Below, piece by piece: positions 1-14,282 of a DNA stretch of 64,000 bases. The DNA is from Desulfovibrionaceae bacterium (GTDB lineage Bacteria > Desulfobacterota > Desulfovibrionia > Desulfovibrionales > Desulfovibrionaceae): contig JACCQO010000012.1 in assembly GCA_015709205.1 (NCBI GenBank), positions 31,083-95,082 of the forward strand, in the 5' to 3' direction. Numbering within the stretch: the stretch's first letter is position 1; each line of letters starts with the position of its first letter. The notes beneath the pieces are model-generated. The model was not told where the DNA came from and did not search any database. It saw only the letters and a list, made by a program, of their open reading frames with translations. Both the position numbers and the translations under genes were made by a program.

Positions 1-63
1 GGGCCGGCGGGAACAGCATTGCTCCGCGCGCTGCTGCGCAGCGGGGAGGCAAAGGAGAACGGA

Positions 64-717
64 ATGTACAAAGCCTGCGGGAATTGTCGCTTTTGGAACA
101 GGACGACCCCGGACCAGGAATGGGGAAAGTGCCGTGTTGCCAACCCCTTCATGGAGCTGGATATTTTTGGCGGGAGCTGCGTGGCTACGCGGCGGGGAGC
201 CCTGTGCCCGCGCCATCTGCCGTGCAGTTCGGACCAGGTTGGCGCGGGCCTGGATGGGGCCACGGGCGGCATGGCGAACCCGGTGCGAGACGATGCCGCC
301 TCTGCTGGCGGCCGGGATGTTGCGGAATCATTTGATAACTATTTGGTTAAATCTTTCACCCCGGCCGGGCCCGGTCGCGGCCGGGGCGGCCTGGCTGAGA
401 AGCTGGGAGCTGGGGAGCCCGCGGTGCGGGAGCGGGTTTCGGGCCCGGCGACGTCCCGGGAAGCGGCCGGGCTCCTCGGGAGCGACGCCCCCCTGGCCCG
501 CGTCCGTGAAAACGACCCGCCGCGCGCCGAGTTCCATCGCGCAGAGTCCGGCGGGGCCGCTTCCGGCCAGACCGATGCTCCGGGCTCCGGAACGCGGACG
601 GCACCGGGCGCGGAACACAAGGACGGACACGCGCGCGCAAGGGGAGAAGCCTTCTGGCGCGTGACCTGCACTCTGCGTCTGGCCTGCGCACCCCTGGCCG
701 CGGAGGAGGGGCGATGA
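64..717 (+). CDS. Small Cys-containing protein, unknown function
   Basis: I do not recognise this 217-aa protein. The start is the ATG at 64, placed by an AGGAG just upstream; an earlier in-frame ATG at 19 has no ribosome binding site. The first ~45 residues hold CGNC, a later GKC and GGSC, spaced like a small zinc- or iron-binding knuckle. The rest is low-complexity Gly/Ala/Arg-rich sequence typical of a disordered tail. The stop overlaps the start of the next gene (ATGA), so the two are probably translationally coupled. The reading frame may in reality be shorter, because the high GC content keeps frames open. Confidence 0.5.
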   Translation: MYKACGNCRFWNRTTPDQEWGKCRVANPFMELDIFGGSCVATRRGALCPRHLPCSSDQVGAGLDGATGGMANPVRDDAASAGGRDVAESFDNYLVKSFTPAGPGRGRGGLAEKLGAGEPAVRERVSGPATSREAAGLLGSDAPLARVRENDPPRAEFHRAESGGAASGQTDAPGSGTRTAPGAEHKDGHARARGEAFWRVTCTLRLACAPLAAEEGR

Positions 718-1238
718 GCGATCGCGCGGCCACGACCCCGGCCCCTGGGGATGCCGCCACGCAGGCCATGCCCTCCGGCGTGGTTCCCGTTGGCGCGGTT
801 CTCGTTGGCGCGGAGCCTCCCGAAGCGGTTGTCCCCGGTGCGGCTCCCTGTGGTCTTGATCCGTGTGGTCCGGATTCGTGCGCCACCGCGCCCTCGGCCC
901 GGCCCCTGGCCCCGTGCGTGCCCCCGCCTCCCGCTCCGGAGGCGGCGCGGGCCTGCGCCGCGCGCCCCGCCCCGCCGTCCGTCCCGCCGTCCGTCCCGCC
1001 ATCCGTGCCGCCCGCCCGAACCGGCTTTACGCGCCCCCCGGGCGCCATGCCCGGGGCCGCCTTCCGCCGCCCGCGGCCGGGCGGCGCGGAAGCCCGCGCA
1101 CCGGCGCAGCGGCCCGCGCGGAGGCGCTGCCGCTACCCGGGCTGCAACCGCTCCCTGCCGCCGGGCTACTGGTTCTATTGTCCGGAGCACCACGCCCTGG
1201 TCAGCGACGAATACGATCTGGACATGCAGGGCCTCTGA
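714..1238 (+). CDS. Pro/Ala-rich protein with C-terminal zinc-ribbon-like motif
   Basis: This 174-aa protein of unknown function overlaps the preceding gene by 4 bp. Residues ~1-130 are Pro/Ala/Gly-rich and include a short PPSV tandem repeat, so they are probably disordered. The C-terminal ~45 residues are ordered: an Arg-rich stretch, then CRYPGC, then YCPEHH, that is CX4C followed by CX2HH, which looks like a small zinc-binding finger. It ends in an acidic tail. It has no membrane segment or signal peptide. Together with its Cys-containing neighbour it forms a two-gene unit closed by a hairpin terminator at 1260. Confidence 0.5.
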   Translation: MSDRAATTPAPGDAATQAMPSGVVPVGAVLVGAEPPEAVVPGAAPCGLDPCGPDSCATAPSARPLAPCVPPPPAPEAARACAARPAPPSVPPSVPPSVPPARTGFTRPPGAMPGAAFRRPRPGGAEARAPAQRPARRRCRYPGCNRSLPPGYWFYCPEHHALVSDEYDLDMQGL

Positions 1239-1259
1239 GCCTGCTCCCGCAAATAGCGA

Positions 1260-1292
1260 GGGCCCTCCGGAAAACTTCCGGGGGGCCGTTTC
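1260..1292 (+). terminator. Hairpin terminator after the Cys-protein pair
   Basis: GGCCCTCCGGA pairs with TTCCGGGGGGCC across an AAAC loop and is followed by a short T-rich stretch. It lies 22 bp after the stop of the upstream gene and just before the convergent gene on the minus strand. Confidence 0.65.
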
Positions 1293-1313
1293 GTTCGTCG
1301 GCAGGAGGGGCCT

Positions 1314-1847
1314 CTAGTAGGCCTTGAAGCTCTCGTAGGCGATCTTCAGGCCGTCGGCCGTGGGCACGAAGCGGTAGGCCTTTTCCAGGGTGCGGTCCCG
1401 GTCGCTGGCGTAGCAGTAGGTCATGGCCCGCGCCTCGATGCCCGTCTCCGTCGCGCGCACGTCCGTGACTTCGCTGCGCGTGCAGTGCAGGGCCTCGGCG
1501 TTCCAGCGGTCCACGATCCGCGGGATGGCGCGCACCAGCCCGTCGCCGGACAGGGGCGTTCCGCGTTCGAGTTCGGCCTCGGCGTCGTAGTCGTAGAGCG
1601 AGAGGAAGCGGTCCACGTCGCGCAGGTTCATGGCCTCGCGCTGGGTGTCCAGCAGGGCCTGGACCGCGGTGCGCGCCGGGTCGTCGGCCTTGGGCGCGGG
1701 CTTGATGTCCGCGCACCCCGCGCCCAGCAGCGCGGCCAGGGCCAGAAGCAGGGCCAGGATCGCGGGCGCACCGGAGCGCGCACGGAATTTTCCGAAACAA
1801 AATTGACCGAAACGGGACCGGCCGGAACCCAGGGGCGCGAATCGCAT
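1314..1847 (-). CDS. Putative lipoprotein, small NTF2/SnoaL-like domain
   Basis: This 177-aa protein is predicted to be exported. The N-terminus has an Arg-rich leader (residues 1-25), a hydrophobic Ala/Leu segment (~27-43) and the sequence LLGAGC, which resembles a lipobox although position -3 is Gly. The mature part runs from a helix with a DTQREAMN motif through LSLYD to a C-terminal beta-rich segment ending in YESFKAY. This pattern (helix, DVDRFLSLYD, then long strands) is what small NTF2/SnoaL-like periplasmic domains look like; the assignment is an inference. It follows the DHH phosphoesterase gene on the same strand with an 11-bp gap, so the two are probably co-transcribed. Confidence 0.6.
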   Translation of the reverse strand: MRFAPLGSGRSRFGQFCFGKFRARSGAPAILALLLALAALLGAGCADIKPAPKADDPARTAVQALLDTQREAMNLRDVDRFLSLYDYDAEAELERGTPLSGDGLVRAIPRIVDRWNAEALHCTRSEVTDVRATETGIEARAMTYCYASDRDRTLEKAYRFVPTADGLKIAYESFKAY

Positions 1848-1858
1848 CTACGTCCAGC

Positions 1859-2773
1859 CTACCGGTCCAGACAGGCCTTGATCAGCTCGCCCAGCACCTT
1901 GTCGGCCTTGTCGTTGGCGACCTGGCAGGTGCCGACCTTCTGGTGGCCGCCGCCGCCGTAGGCGAGCAGCAGGCTGCCCACGTCCACGGAGGAGGTCCGG
2001 TTGAGGATGGAATGGCCCACGGAGAAGACCGTGTTCTGTTTCTTCATGCCCCAGATGACCTGGATGGAGATGTTCGTCTTCGGATGGAGCGCGTACATCA
2101 CGAAGCGGTTGCCGGGCTGGATCTCTTCCACGGGCCGCAGGTCGAGCACGAGCACGTTGTTGTAGACGCGGGAGTTCTCCTGGAGCATCTCGCGGAAGCG
2201 GCGGTCGCGCTCGTGGTAGAGTTCCACGCGCTCCACCACGTCGGGCAGCTGCAGTACGTCGTCGATGGACATGGTCCGCAGGTAGCCGATGAGGTTCTCC
2301 ATGAGTTGGTAGTTGGAGAGCGTGAAGTGGCGGTAGCGGCCCAGGCCGGTGCGCGGATCCATGATGAAGCCCAGCAGCACCCAGCCCTCGGGGTTCTCGA
2401 TCTCCTCCAGGGCCAGTTCGCCGCTGTCGACCTTGTCGACCCAGTGGAGCATCTCGTCGTATTTGTCGCCGAAGCGGTCGTGGCCGCCGAAATATTCCCA
2501 GATCACGCGCGCACAGGATTTGGCGGGTTTGGAGGAGCCCTTGAACTCGAAGCCGAAGCCGAGGCGCTCCTGCTCGCTGGAATGGTGGTCGAACCAGTAG
2601 CCGCAGCCCGGAATGTAGGGGATGTTGGCGAGGATGTCGCCTTCGTCGCCCGGGTATTTGCCGTCCTGCACGTCCTTGGGATGCACGAACATCCAGTTGT
2701 CCATGATGCCGACCTCGGCCAGCAGTACGGCACAGCCGAGACCGTCGAAATCGGCCCGGGTCAAAAGCCTCAT
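1859..2773 (-). CDS. DHH-family phosphoesterase
   Basis: This 304-aa cytoplasmic protein belongs to the DHH/DHHA1 superfamily (exopolyphosphatase, oligoribonuclease and cyclic-dinucleotide hydrolase relatives). The metal-binding motifs are visible: RADFDGLG near residues 6-13, DEGD around 43-46 and DHH at 62-64. The C-terminal DHHA1-type substrate loop GGGGHQ lies at about 273-278. An AGGAGG sits 8 bp upstream of the ATG at 2773; an earlier frame start has no such site. The substrate cannot be told from sequence: nanoRNA, pApA/pAp or polyphosphate are all possible. It heads a two-gene unit with the downstream putative lipoprotein. Confidence 0.85.
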   Translation of the reverse strand: MRLLTRADFDGLGCAVLLAEVGIMDNWMFVHPKDVQDGKYPGDEGDILANIPYIPGCGYWFDHHSSEQERLGFGFEFKGSSKPAKSCARVIWEYFGGHDRFGDKYDEMLHWVDKVDSGELALEEIENPEGWVLLGFIMDPRTGLGRYRHFTLSNYQLMENLIGYLRTMSIDDVLQLPDVVERVELYHERDRRFREMLQENSRVYNNVLVLDLRPVEEIQPGNRFVMYALHPKTNISIQVIWGMKKQNTVFSVGHSILNRTSSVDVGSLLLAYGGGGHQKVGTCQVANDKADKVLGELIKACLDR

Positions 2774-2905
2774 TACGCATCCTCCTGGGTCGCGCCGCGC
2801 CACGGCACGACGTTTCTTCGATCCGAAATGGTGATCGTGGAAAACTACTGGAAAAATCGTCGCATTGCAACGGAGATGGTACGTGGAATGCGCCTTGACG
2901 CATTT

Positions 2906-6163
<3,258 letters not shown>

Positions 6164-6388
6164 GGTGTTTTGGGTGAAAGTTGGTGCGAAGCCAGTTCTA
6201 GCAGAGGTCGCTGGAAATCGAAATACGCCCTTCGGACGGGCGGAGGGAGCCGTGGCGTGGCCCGCGCGGTCCGGGCTTGCCCGCGCGGCGGCGCGCGTCT
6301 ACGATGGTGCCGCCTGCAGGGCGGGCCGGGACGCCGCCCGCGCAAGGGCGGCGTGAACAGGGCCTGTGGACGGGCAAGGGAGGTGATC

Positions 6389-6910
6389 GTGGACGAACGC
6401 GAGGTGGTCAGGGCCATCGTGGAGCAGGCCAGGGCGCGCTGCCGCACCGTGAGCGGCGAGCTGCGGCCCTGGTCGGTCATGGCCCGCGGGGCCGAGTCGT
6501 TGGAGGGGGAGGTGCGTCGGGGCGGCGATCCGCTGGTCCTGTCCCTGGCCCTGCTGCAGGCGGTGCTGGAGGGATTTCCGGCCGTGCTGCCCGGCGACGA
6601 GCGCTTTCACCGCGAGAACTGCCTGCACGCCCTGGCCGACGGGCTGTGCACGGCCCTGCGCGCGGCGCGCGGCCTGGCCGAGCCGGACATGGACGCCATG
6701 CACAAGGCGCGGCTGGCGGGCGTGGCCGCGGCCCTGGAACGCACCGCGGCCTCGCTCCTGGCCGACCCGCAGGGCGCGGACCCGGCGCGCCTGGCCTGGG
6801 AACTGACGGAGTTGGCCCAGGTCGTGAACCATGCCGTGCGCGATGTTCCCGATGCCGGGCCCGGCACCGAGACGAGCGATTTTCCCGATCTTTTCCCGGA
6901 CCCCGACTGA
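6389..6910 (+). CDS. Helical protein of unknown function
   Basis: This 173-aa protein is not recognised. The start is a GTG at 6389 with a GGGAGGTGA ribosome binding site; the frame is open further upstream but without one. The sequence is almost wholly alpha-helical and leucine/alanine-rich, with amphipathic helices (for example LALLQAVLEGF and LTELAQVVNHAV) and an acidic Pro/Asp C-terminus. It has no signal peptide, membrane span or catalytic motif. It is convergent with the receiver-TPR-PilZ gene. A four-helix, HPt-like or structural role is conceivable, but no conserved phosphoacceptor His is evident. Confidence 0.6.
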   Translation: MDEREVVRAIVEQARARCRTVSGELRPWSVMARGAESLEGEVRRGGDPLVLSLALLQAVLEGFPAVLPGDERFHRENCLHALADGLCTALRAARGLAEPDMDAMHKARLAGVAAALERTAASLLADPQGADPARLAWELTELAQVVNHAVRDVPDAGPGTETSDFPDLFPDPD

Positions 6911-6964
6911 TCGGCCCCTGATCGGGCAGGCCCTATCGGCCGGACATGAATGGAGCGCGCCGCG

Positions 6965-8395
6965 TCATTCGGCTTCGGCCAGCGCGGGCAGGCCGCTTTT
7001 GAGCTTGGCGCGGACGGCCTCCACGTCGTTGGCGAACTCGCACCCCACCACGCGCGGGGATACGCGCTTGACCACGGCGGTGAGCTTCTTCACCTTGGTC
7101 TCGCCCATGGACACCAGGTCGAAGGCGATCTCCTGGCCCACGGCAAAGGTCGCGTTGGTGGCCTTGAAGCCGATGCCGACCAGGCTGATGTCCACGACCT
7201 GGAAGGTGTCCTCCACGTGGGGCAGGCGCGCGGCGTAGTCGGCCAGGGGAATGCGCCCGGTGCGGCGCTTCTCCACGCCGTCGCCTCCTCCGGCCATGTC
7301 CAGGAACCGCATGCCCGGCCCTCGGCGGCGCGGCGCGGCCTGGGGGTCGGGCGGCCGCAGTTGCAGGAACAGGCCGCGCATCTCCGGCGGCACCTCCTGG
7401 CGGTCCACGATGGGCGCGAGCACGCGCGCGGCCTCCTCGCGCTCGTCCGCGTCCACCAGGGCCCGGGCCAGGGCCACGCCCACGCTCACGTCGCCGGGCG
7501 AGAGCTCCGCGGCCCGGCGGTAGTGGCGCACCTGTTCGGCCGGATCGTTCTGGCCGCGCAGGTGGTCGCCCACGACCTTGTAGGGGTTGGGTGCGTCGGG
7601 CGTGGCCTTGCGCACGTAGTCGTAGACCTCGCGGGCCCGTTCGTGCTGGTCGAGCCAGACGTGGGTCTCGGCGGCCTTGTTCATGAACTGGCTGGTGCGC
7701 TCCAGGTTGCCCTGGCCGCGGAAGGCCTCGGCGATGCCGCGATAGGCCTCGGGAAAGAGCAGCCGCAGGCGGATGGCGCGGGCGAATTCCGCGATGGCCC
7801 GGTCGTAGCGGCGCAGGGTCAGGAATTCGCTGGCCTTGCTGAAGTGGTCCATGGCCCTGGCCTGCTGCCCGGCCACGCGGCGGCCAGGGGGGAAGGGCCC
7901 GGCCCCGGCCCGGGGGCCGTCGGCGGCCGGATACGGCGCCTCGGGGTGCTCCTTGGGCGACGCCTGGGGCGTCGGGCGGCGCTCGATGTCGCGCAGGGGC
8001 TTGTCGTGGTAGCCGCCGAAGAGCGCCTTCTCCACCTTGACCATGAACAGGTAGGGCGTGAAGGGCTTGTTGATGTAGTCGCGCACGCCGAGCTTGAGGG
8101 CCTGTTCGATGGCCGTCATGGGCACGCTCGCGCCCATGAGCATCTTGGGTTGGCGGAAGAGCTTGCGGTGCTGCAGGGCGGTTTCCAGCAGGTCCATGGA
8201 ATTGGCCGCGGCGATGGGCCAGTCCAGAAGGTAGAAGTCCGCGGCCTCGTGCTCCAGGGCCGTGAGCACCTGGTCGGCGGAGGAGGTGAAGGCGACCCTC
8301 TCGTAGCCGTTGTCGGCGAGGATCTTGGAGATGATCTGGCGCGCGGCCGGGTTCTTTTCGGCAACGAGGATGCGGATGGCGTCGGTGGCGTTCAT
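6965..8395 (-). CDS. Receiver-TPR-PilZ response regulator
   Basis: This 476-aa cytoplasmic protein has three parts. Residues 1-125 form a receiver domain (start IRILVAEKNP, a conserved-position Asp in YLLDWPIA, and a KPFTP motif). A Pro-rich linker (~135-185) leads to TPR-like helical repeats (~185-340). The C-terminal PilZ domain (~385-470) has RRTGRIPL, resembling the RxxxR c-di-GMP motif, and DISLVGIGF, matching D/NxSxxG. It therefore probably couples phosphorylation to c-di-GMP binding. The start is supported by GGAGAGGAGG upstream. It is divergent from the lipoprotein gene. This fits the c-di-GMP theme of the window (GGDEF at 16.3 kb, HD-GYP at 23 and 52 kb). Confidence 0.88.
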   Translation of the reverse strand: MNATDAIRILVAEKNPAARQIISKILADNGYERVAFTSSADQVLTALEHEAADFYLLDWPIAAANSMDLLETALQHRKLFRQPKMLMGASVPMTAIEQALKLGVRDYINKPFTPYLFMVKVEKALFGGYHDKPLRDIERRPTPQASPKEHPEAPYPAADGPRAGAGPFPPGRRVAGQQARAMDHFSKASEFLTLRRYDRAIAEFARAIRLRLLFPEAYRGIAEAFRGQGNLERTSQFMNKAAETHVWLDQHERAREVYDYVRKATPDAPNPYKVVGDHLRGQNDPAEQVRHYRRAAELSPGDVSVGVALARALVDADEREEAARVLAPIVDRQEVPPEMRGLFLQLRPPDPQAAPRRRGPGMRFLDMAGGGDGVEKRRTGRIPLADYAARLPHVEDTFQVVDISLVGIGFKATNATFAVGQEIAFDLVSMGETKVKKLTAVVKRVSPRVVGCEFANDVEAVRAKLKSGLPALAEAE

Positions 8396-8607
8396 GACGA
8401 CCTCCTCTCCTTGGTCGGACGGTGCCGGCGGTATGGCCGGACAAAACCGGCCTTGTTTGTAACAGGGCTGCGACGCAAATTGTCAAGTCGGGCCCGATCC
8501 GTCTGCGCTGCGGGCGGGCCGGGGGCCGCATTACGGCATTGCGCGGGCCCCATGAAGTTCATATAATCACTTGCCGCGTCGGGAACAGGCGCGGCGTCGG
8601 AGAATTC

Positions 8608-9423
8608 GTGGCACACAGGCTTTTGACGTGGTTGGCGTGCGCGGCCGTGCTGGCCGCCCTGTCCGGATGCGGCTGGGTGGAGTCGGCGGGCGACGCGGTT
8701 TCCGACGCCATGGGCGGCGCCGTGGACGCAGTGGGCAGTGCCGTGGACGCCGTGGATTTCTGGTCCGGGGACGTCGCGGCCAACGCCACGGCCCCCGTTT
8801 CGGCCCCGGATGCCGCCCCGGTTCCGGACCCGGATGCGGCTGTCGTCGCGGCTTCGGGACCAGGCCCCGGGGCCGGAGCAGATTCCGGCCAGGGTGCGGG
8901 CCCGGCGCAGCGCCAGCGCCCCAACGGCACCACCACCCCGGAGCAACCCCTGTCGGCGGCGACCGATGCCGCCGACGTCCCGGCGCAGCCCCCGACCTCC
9001 GCCGCCCCGGCCGCCGTTCCCCCTGCTGCGGCCGCCGCCCCGGCTCCGGCGCAGGTGCCGGCCGCGCCCGCGGCGTCCGCGGCGACCGCGGCGACCACGG
9101 CGACCGGGGCGACCGGGGCGACCACGGCGACCGGGGCGACCACGGCGACCGGGGCGACCACGGCGACCGGGGGCGAGCGCGAATACTGGTACTACCCCGA
9201 CGACCGCGTGTACTACGACCCGCAACGCTCGGTGTATTTCTTTTGGCAGGCGGGCGAATGGCGCAAGGCCGACGCCCTGCCCGAGAACGTGCGCATCCTC
9301 CTGGGGGAGCACGTCGCCTTGCGGGCCGACGCCGATACCCCCTATGCGCGCAACCGTGAACATATGAACGATTATCCGCCCACCCGGCTGCGGGTGAAGC
9401 CCGGATCGTCGGGCCGGTGGTGA
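8608..9423 (+). CDS. Lipoprotein with repeat linker and YYPD-type C-terminal domain
   Basis: This 271-aa exported lipoprotein has a start GTG at 8608 with GGAGAA upstream. The N-terminus is a short basic segment and hydrophobic core ending in the lipobox LSGC (Cys21). Residues ~25-60 carry Ala/Val/Asp heptads. Residues ~65-190 are an Ala/Pro/Gly-rich linker that includes a Thr/Ala/Gly run encoded by 9-bp tandem repeats. The last ~80 residues form an aromatic domain starting EYWYYPDDRVYYD and containing VYFFWQAGEW and NDYPP. Similar small aromatic domains occur in deltaproteobacterial lipoproteins of unknown function (from memory, unverified). It is followed at 25 bp by the NYN-domain gene. 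Confidence 0.75.
   Translation: MAHRLLTWLACAAVLAALSGCGWVESAGDAVSDAMGGAVDAVGSAVDAVDFWSGDVAANATAPVSAPDAAPVPDPDAAVVAASGPGPGAGADSGQGAGPAQRQRPNGTTTPEQPLSAATDAADVPAQPPTSAAPAAVPPAAAAAPAPAQVPAAPAASAATAATTATGATGATTATGATTATGATTATGGEREYWYYPDDRVYYDPQRSVYFFWQAGEWRKADALPENVRILLGEHVALRADADTPYARNREHMNDYPPTRLRVKPGSSGRW
9082..9171 (+). repeat. 9-bp tandem repeat (about 10 units) within the lipoprotein gene
   Basis: Units of GCGACC followed by ACG, GGG or GCG run without interruption for 90 bp, partly as an 18-bp higher-order unit. Each unit adds three residues (A-T-T or A-T-G) in frame, so copy-number change would alter linker length but not the frame. Confidence 0.9.
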
Positions 9424-9447
9424 GCCGGAACCCGGCGGGGAGATCGC

Positions 9448-10419
9448 ATGTACCCCGAACAGACGGATCAGTCCCAGAAAGGGGCGGTGGCCTTCGTGGA
9501 CGGCCAGAACCTCTTCCACGCCGTCAAGGCCGCCTTCGGTTATTCCTTTCCCAACTACGATCCCGTGGCGCTGGCCGAGCGCATCTGCCGCATGCAGGGC
9601 TGGCGGCTGCGCCAGACGCGCTTCTACACGGGCATGCCCGCGCAGCAGGAGAATCCCTTCTGGCACGGGTTCTGGACCAACAAGCTCAAGGCCCTGGAGG
9701 GGCGGCGCAACGTGGCCGTGTGCAGCCGCGAGCTGCAGTACCGAGATGAGGCCATCCGCCTGCCCGACGGGTCGGTCTTCAATTACCGCTCGGGCCACGA
9801 AAAGGGCATCGACGTGCGTATGGCCATCGACCTGGTTGCCCTGGCCTACCGCCAGGGCTATGACGTGGCCCTGGTCTTCAGCCAGGACCAGGACCTGGTG
9901 GAGGCAGCGTCGGAGATCCGCCGCGTGGCGCGCGACACGGGCCGCTGGATCAAGGTGGCCTCGGCCTATCCGCACAAGACCCCGGGCCGGGGCATCGGCA
10001 AGGGGATCGACCGCACGGACTGGCTGCCCTTCGGCAGGGAGGTCTACGACGAGTGCGTGGACCGCGCGGACTACCGCCCGGCCCGCGAGGAGGTCGAGCG
10101 GCTGCTGGCCGAGCGCGAGGCCGAACGCGCGCTGGGCCCGGCGTCCGGTTCCGTCTCCGGTTCCGGAGTTGGGACGGGGCGGGGCCCCGGACTGGGCGGC
10201 GGACCGGGCGACCGGTCCTTGGAGGGGGCTGCGGACCGGCTCGGGGAGCAGCCCCGGGACGGGGCCCGGGACGACGCAGGGGACGACGCCGAGCCGGATT
10301 TCAACGCCGCCTCCCGCGAGTGTGTGGAGGCGCCGCAGTCCATCTTCGGGCTTGACGACGAGGACTGTGCGCCGGAGGACGAGCCCGGGCCGATCGGGCC
10401 CGAGCCGTCCGGGGCCTGA
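9448..10419 (+). CDS. NYN-domain (PIN-like) protein
   Basis: This 323-aa cytoplasmic protein carries an N-terminal NYN domain (LabA/DUF88 family, PIN-like nuclease fold) over residues ~12-200. Acidic positions expected for metal binding are visible: FVDGQN near residue 18, EKGIDVRMAIDL near 128 and SQDQDL near 152. Residues after ~215 are Glu/Arg-rich then Gly/Pro-rich and acidic, probably disordered. NYN proteins are RNases or RNA-processing factors in several systems; activity here is inferred from the retained acidic residues. It lies between the lipoprotein gene and a 59-aa gene on the same strand. Confidence 0.82.
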   Translation: MYPEQTDQSQKGAVAFVDGQNLFHAVKAAFGYSFPNYDPVALAERICRMQGWRLRQTRFYTGMPAQQENPFWHGFWTNKLKALEGRRNVAVCSRELQYRDEAIRLPDGSVFNYRSGHEKGIDVRMAIDLVALAYRQGYDVALVFSQDQDLVEAASEIRRVARDTGRWIKVASAYPHKTPGRGIGKGIDRTDWLPFGREVYDECVDRADYRPAREEVERLLAEREAERALGPASGSVSGSGVGTGRGPGLGGGPGDRSLEGAADRLGEQPRDGARDDAGDDAEPDFNAASRECVEAPQSIFGLDDEDCAPEDEPGPIGPEPSGA

Positions 10420-10527
10420 GTTGCCCCTGAGCCGTTCGGGGCCCGTGCCGATCGCGGTCCGGCCCCTTCGGCGATTCCTGCGCGGCCCGGCCGCGCGCAT
10501 TCGGCCGCTGGGCCGGGAGGAGGGTAC

Positions 10528-10707
10528 ATGACCGAGGCGGAACGCAAGCACGTGCACAACATCTCCCTGCGCCTGCAGGACGTGATTTCCTACCTGCAGG
10601 ACAACGATCCCAAGTACTTCACGGACGAGGACTTCGACTCCCTCACCGTGGTGCTCTCGAACATCGCCAAGGTGCTGCGGGACATGTCCAGCGCAACCGA
10701 GGACTGA
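10528..10707 (+). CDS. Small acidic helical protein (59 aa)
   Basis: This small gene has a strong ribosome binding site (GGGAGGAGGG) 5 bp before the ATG at 10528. The product begins MTEAERKHVHN, is highly helical and acidic (DNDPKYFTDEDFD), and ends SSATED. No membrane segment or metal motif is seen. The function is unknown. Its position 108 bp after the NYN gene suggests the same transcription unit. Confidence 0.6.
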   Translation: MTEAERKHVHNISLRLQDVISYLQDNDPKYFTDEDFDSLTVVLSNIAKVLRDMSSATED

Positions 10708-10828
10708 CTCTTGGACTGACCCTTCAGCCCGACGCGGCTGCGGCCGATAGGCCGGGTAGGGGGTCCGACAGCCCCGGCCCGTCGGGACGTAGCGTCGGGC
10801 CCAGGGCCGTCAACGGCAACCGGCAGGA

Positions 10829-11251
10829 ATGGCGACCATGCGAATAAATGCTGCCAGGGCCCGGCGAGGGGCGCTTTGCGCGGCGCAGGCCGGACCGCTC
10901 GGCGTCGCGCCTGCGCCGGGCCGCGCGGTTGCGCGCCTGGCCGCGCGGATGGGACTGGCCGCGCTGGCGCTGGCCGTGCCCGTATTCCTGGCCGGGGCCG
11001 GGCCGAATTTCGGGCCCCGGGCGGCCCTGGCGCAGTCCGCTCTGCCCGCGCCCCTGAACCGGCGCGACGCCGAGCGGCTGGCCAAATGGCAGTCCATCTT
11101 CTCCCTGTCCCGGGAGCAGCGCGCCCAGCGGCTGGTCAACCGCCGCGCCGCAGACGATCGCCTGTCGCGCAATTCCCTGGCCGACCCGGCCTGCCCGGTG
11201 GGCCGGGAGGGCGAAGAGAGCCCACCGGACGCATATTCCCCGGCCCCCTGA
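10829..11251 (+). CDS. Small putative exported protein
   Basis: This protein is at most 140 aa and is not recognised. The ATG at 10829 and another at 10838 are both possible starts; the AGGA lies better for the second. An Arg/Ala-rich leader precedes a hydrophobic stretch (~41-60: LAALALAVPVFLAG) and a possible AxA cleavage site (AALAQS near 66-71). The mature part is basic and helical (REQRAQRLVNRRAADDRL) and ends in an acidic Pro-rich tail. A periplasmic location is likely if the leader functions. It stands alone between the NYN cluster and the hybrid kinase. Confidence 0.45.
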   Translation: MATMRINAARARRGALCAAQAGPLGVAPAPGRAVARLAARMGLAALALAVPVFLAGAGPNFGPRAALAQSALPAPLNRRDAERLAKWQSIFSLSREQRAQRLVNRRAADDRLSRNSLADPACPVGREGEESPPDAYSPAP

Positions 11252-11420
11252 GCGGCGGCTTCGCCCTCGGAGTGGTCCGTCCCCATCCCTTTTCTTTCAC
11301 CCCACTGCTTTCTTTTGCGTTTGTCCCGCCGTGCAACCGTGGGCGCGGAGACGAGAATCCCTTTTATTATAATTGGAGCACAGGTAAAAAAGAGGAATAC
11401 CGGAAAGAAAGAGTGCTCCC

Positions 11421-13799
<2,379 letters not shown>

Positions 13800-13844
13800 T
13801 GCCGGGCCGGACTGTGTCCGCTGGGCGGGCGGGAGGAGGGAGCG

Positions 13845-14282
13845 ATGCTCAGGCTCTTGATCGTGGACGATTGCCCGACGTCGCGGCTGGTGCTGTGCGC
13901 GGGGCTCAGGGAGCTGGGACGCTGCGACGAGGCCGACGGGGGCGTGGCCGCCGTGCGGGCCTTTGCCGAGGCCCTGGCTGCGCACGAGCCCTACGACGTG
14001 GTGCTCATGGACATCATGATGCCGGACATGGACGGGTTGCAGGCCGCGCGCGAGATCGCCGCGCTCCAGGATGCGGCGGGCGTGGAGCGCTGCGCGCGGG
14101 CCAAGATGATCATGGTCTCCTGCCTGGACGACAGCCACCACGTGACCAGCGCGCACTATGAGTGCGACGCGGACTATTACATTCCCAAGCCCGTGGAGCT
14201 GCCCGTGCTGCACGAGGCCCTGGTCAACCTGGGCCTGCTCGCCAATCCGCTGGACGCCGAGGACGGGGAGTGCGGGGCATGA
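13845..14282 (+). CDS. Single-domain response regulator
   Basis: This 145-aa receiver-only protein has the acidic pair in LLIVDD, the phosphoacceptor in VLMDIMMPDMDG near residue 56, and the Lys in IPKPVE. It has no output domain, so it resembles CheY/Spo0F-type phosphotransfer or motor-binding regulators. The ribosome binding site is GGAGGGAGCG. It sits 46 bp after a hybrid kinase and overlaps cheD by 4 bp (ATGA), which points to coupled translation and a role in a chemosensory or phosphorelay pathway with both neighbours. Confidence 0.9.
   Translation: MLRLLIVDDCPTSRLVLCAGLRELGRCDEADGGVAAVRAFAEALAAHEPYDVVLMDIMMPDMDGLQAAREIAALQDAAGVERCARAKMIMVSCLDDSHHVTSAHYECDADYYIPKPVELPVLHEALVNLGLLANPLDAEDGECGA

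Noticed and set aside
10721-10810. Possible c-di-GMP riboswitch before the small exported protein
   Set aside because: The stretch is GC-rich and forms a near-palindrome, but the conserved core of the GEMM motif is absent.
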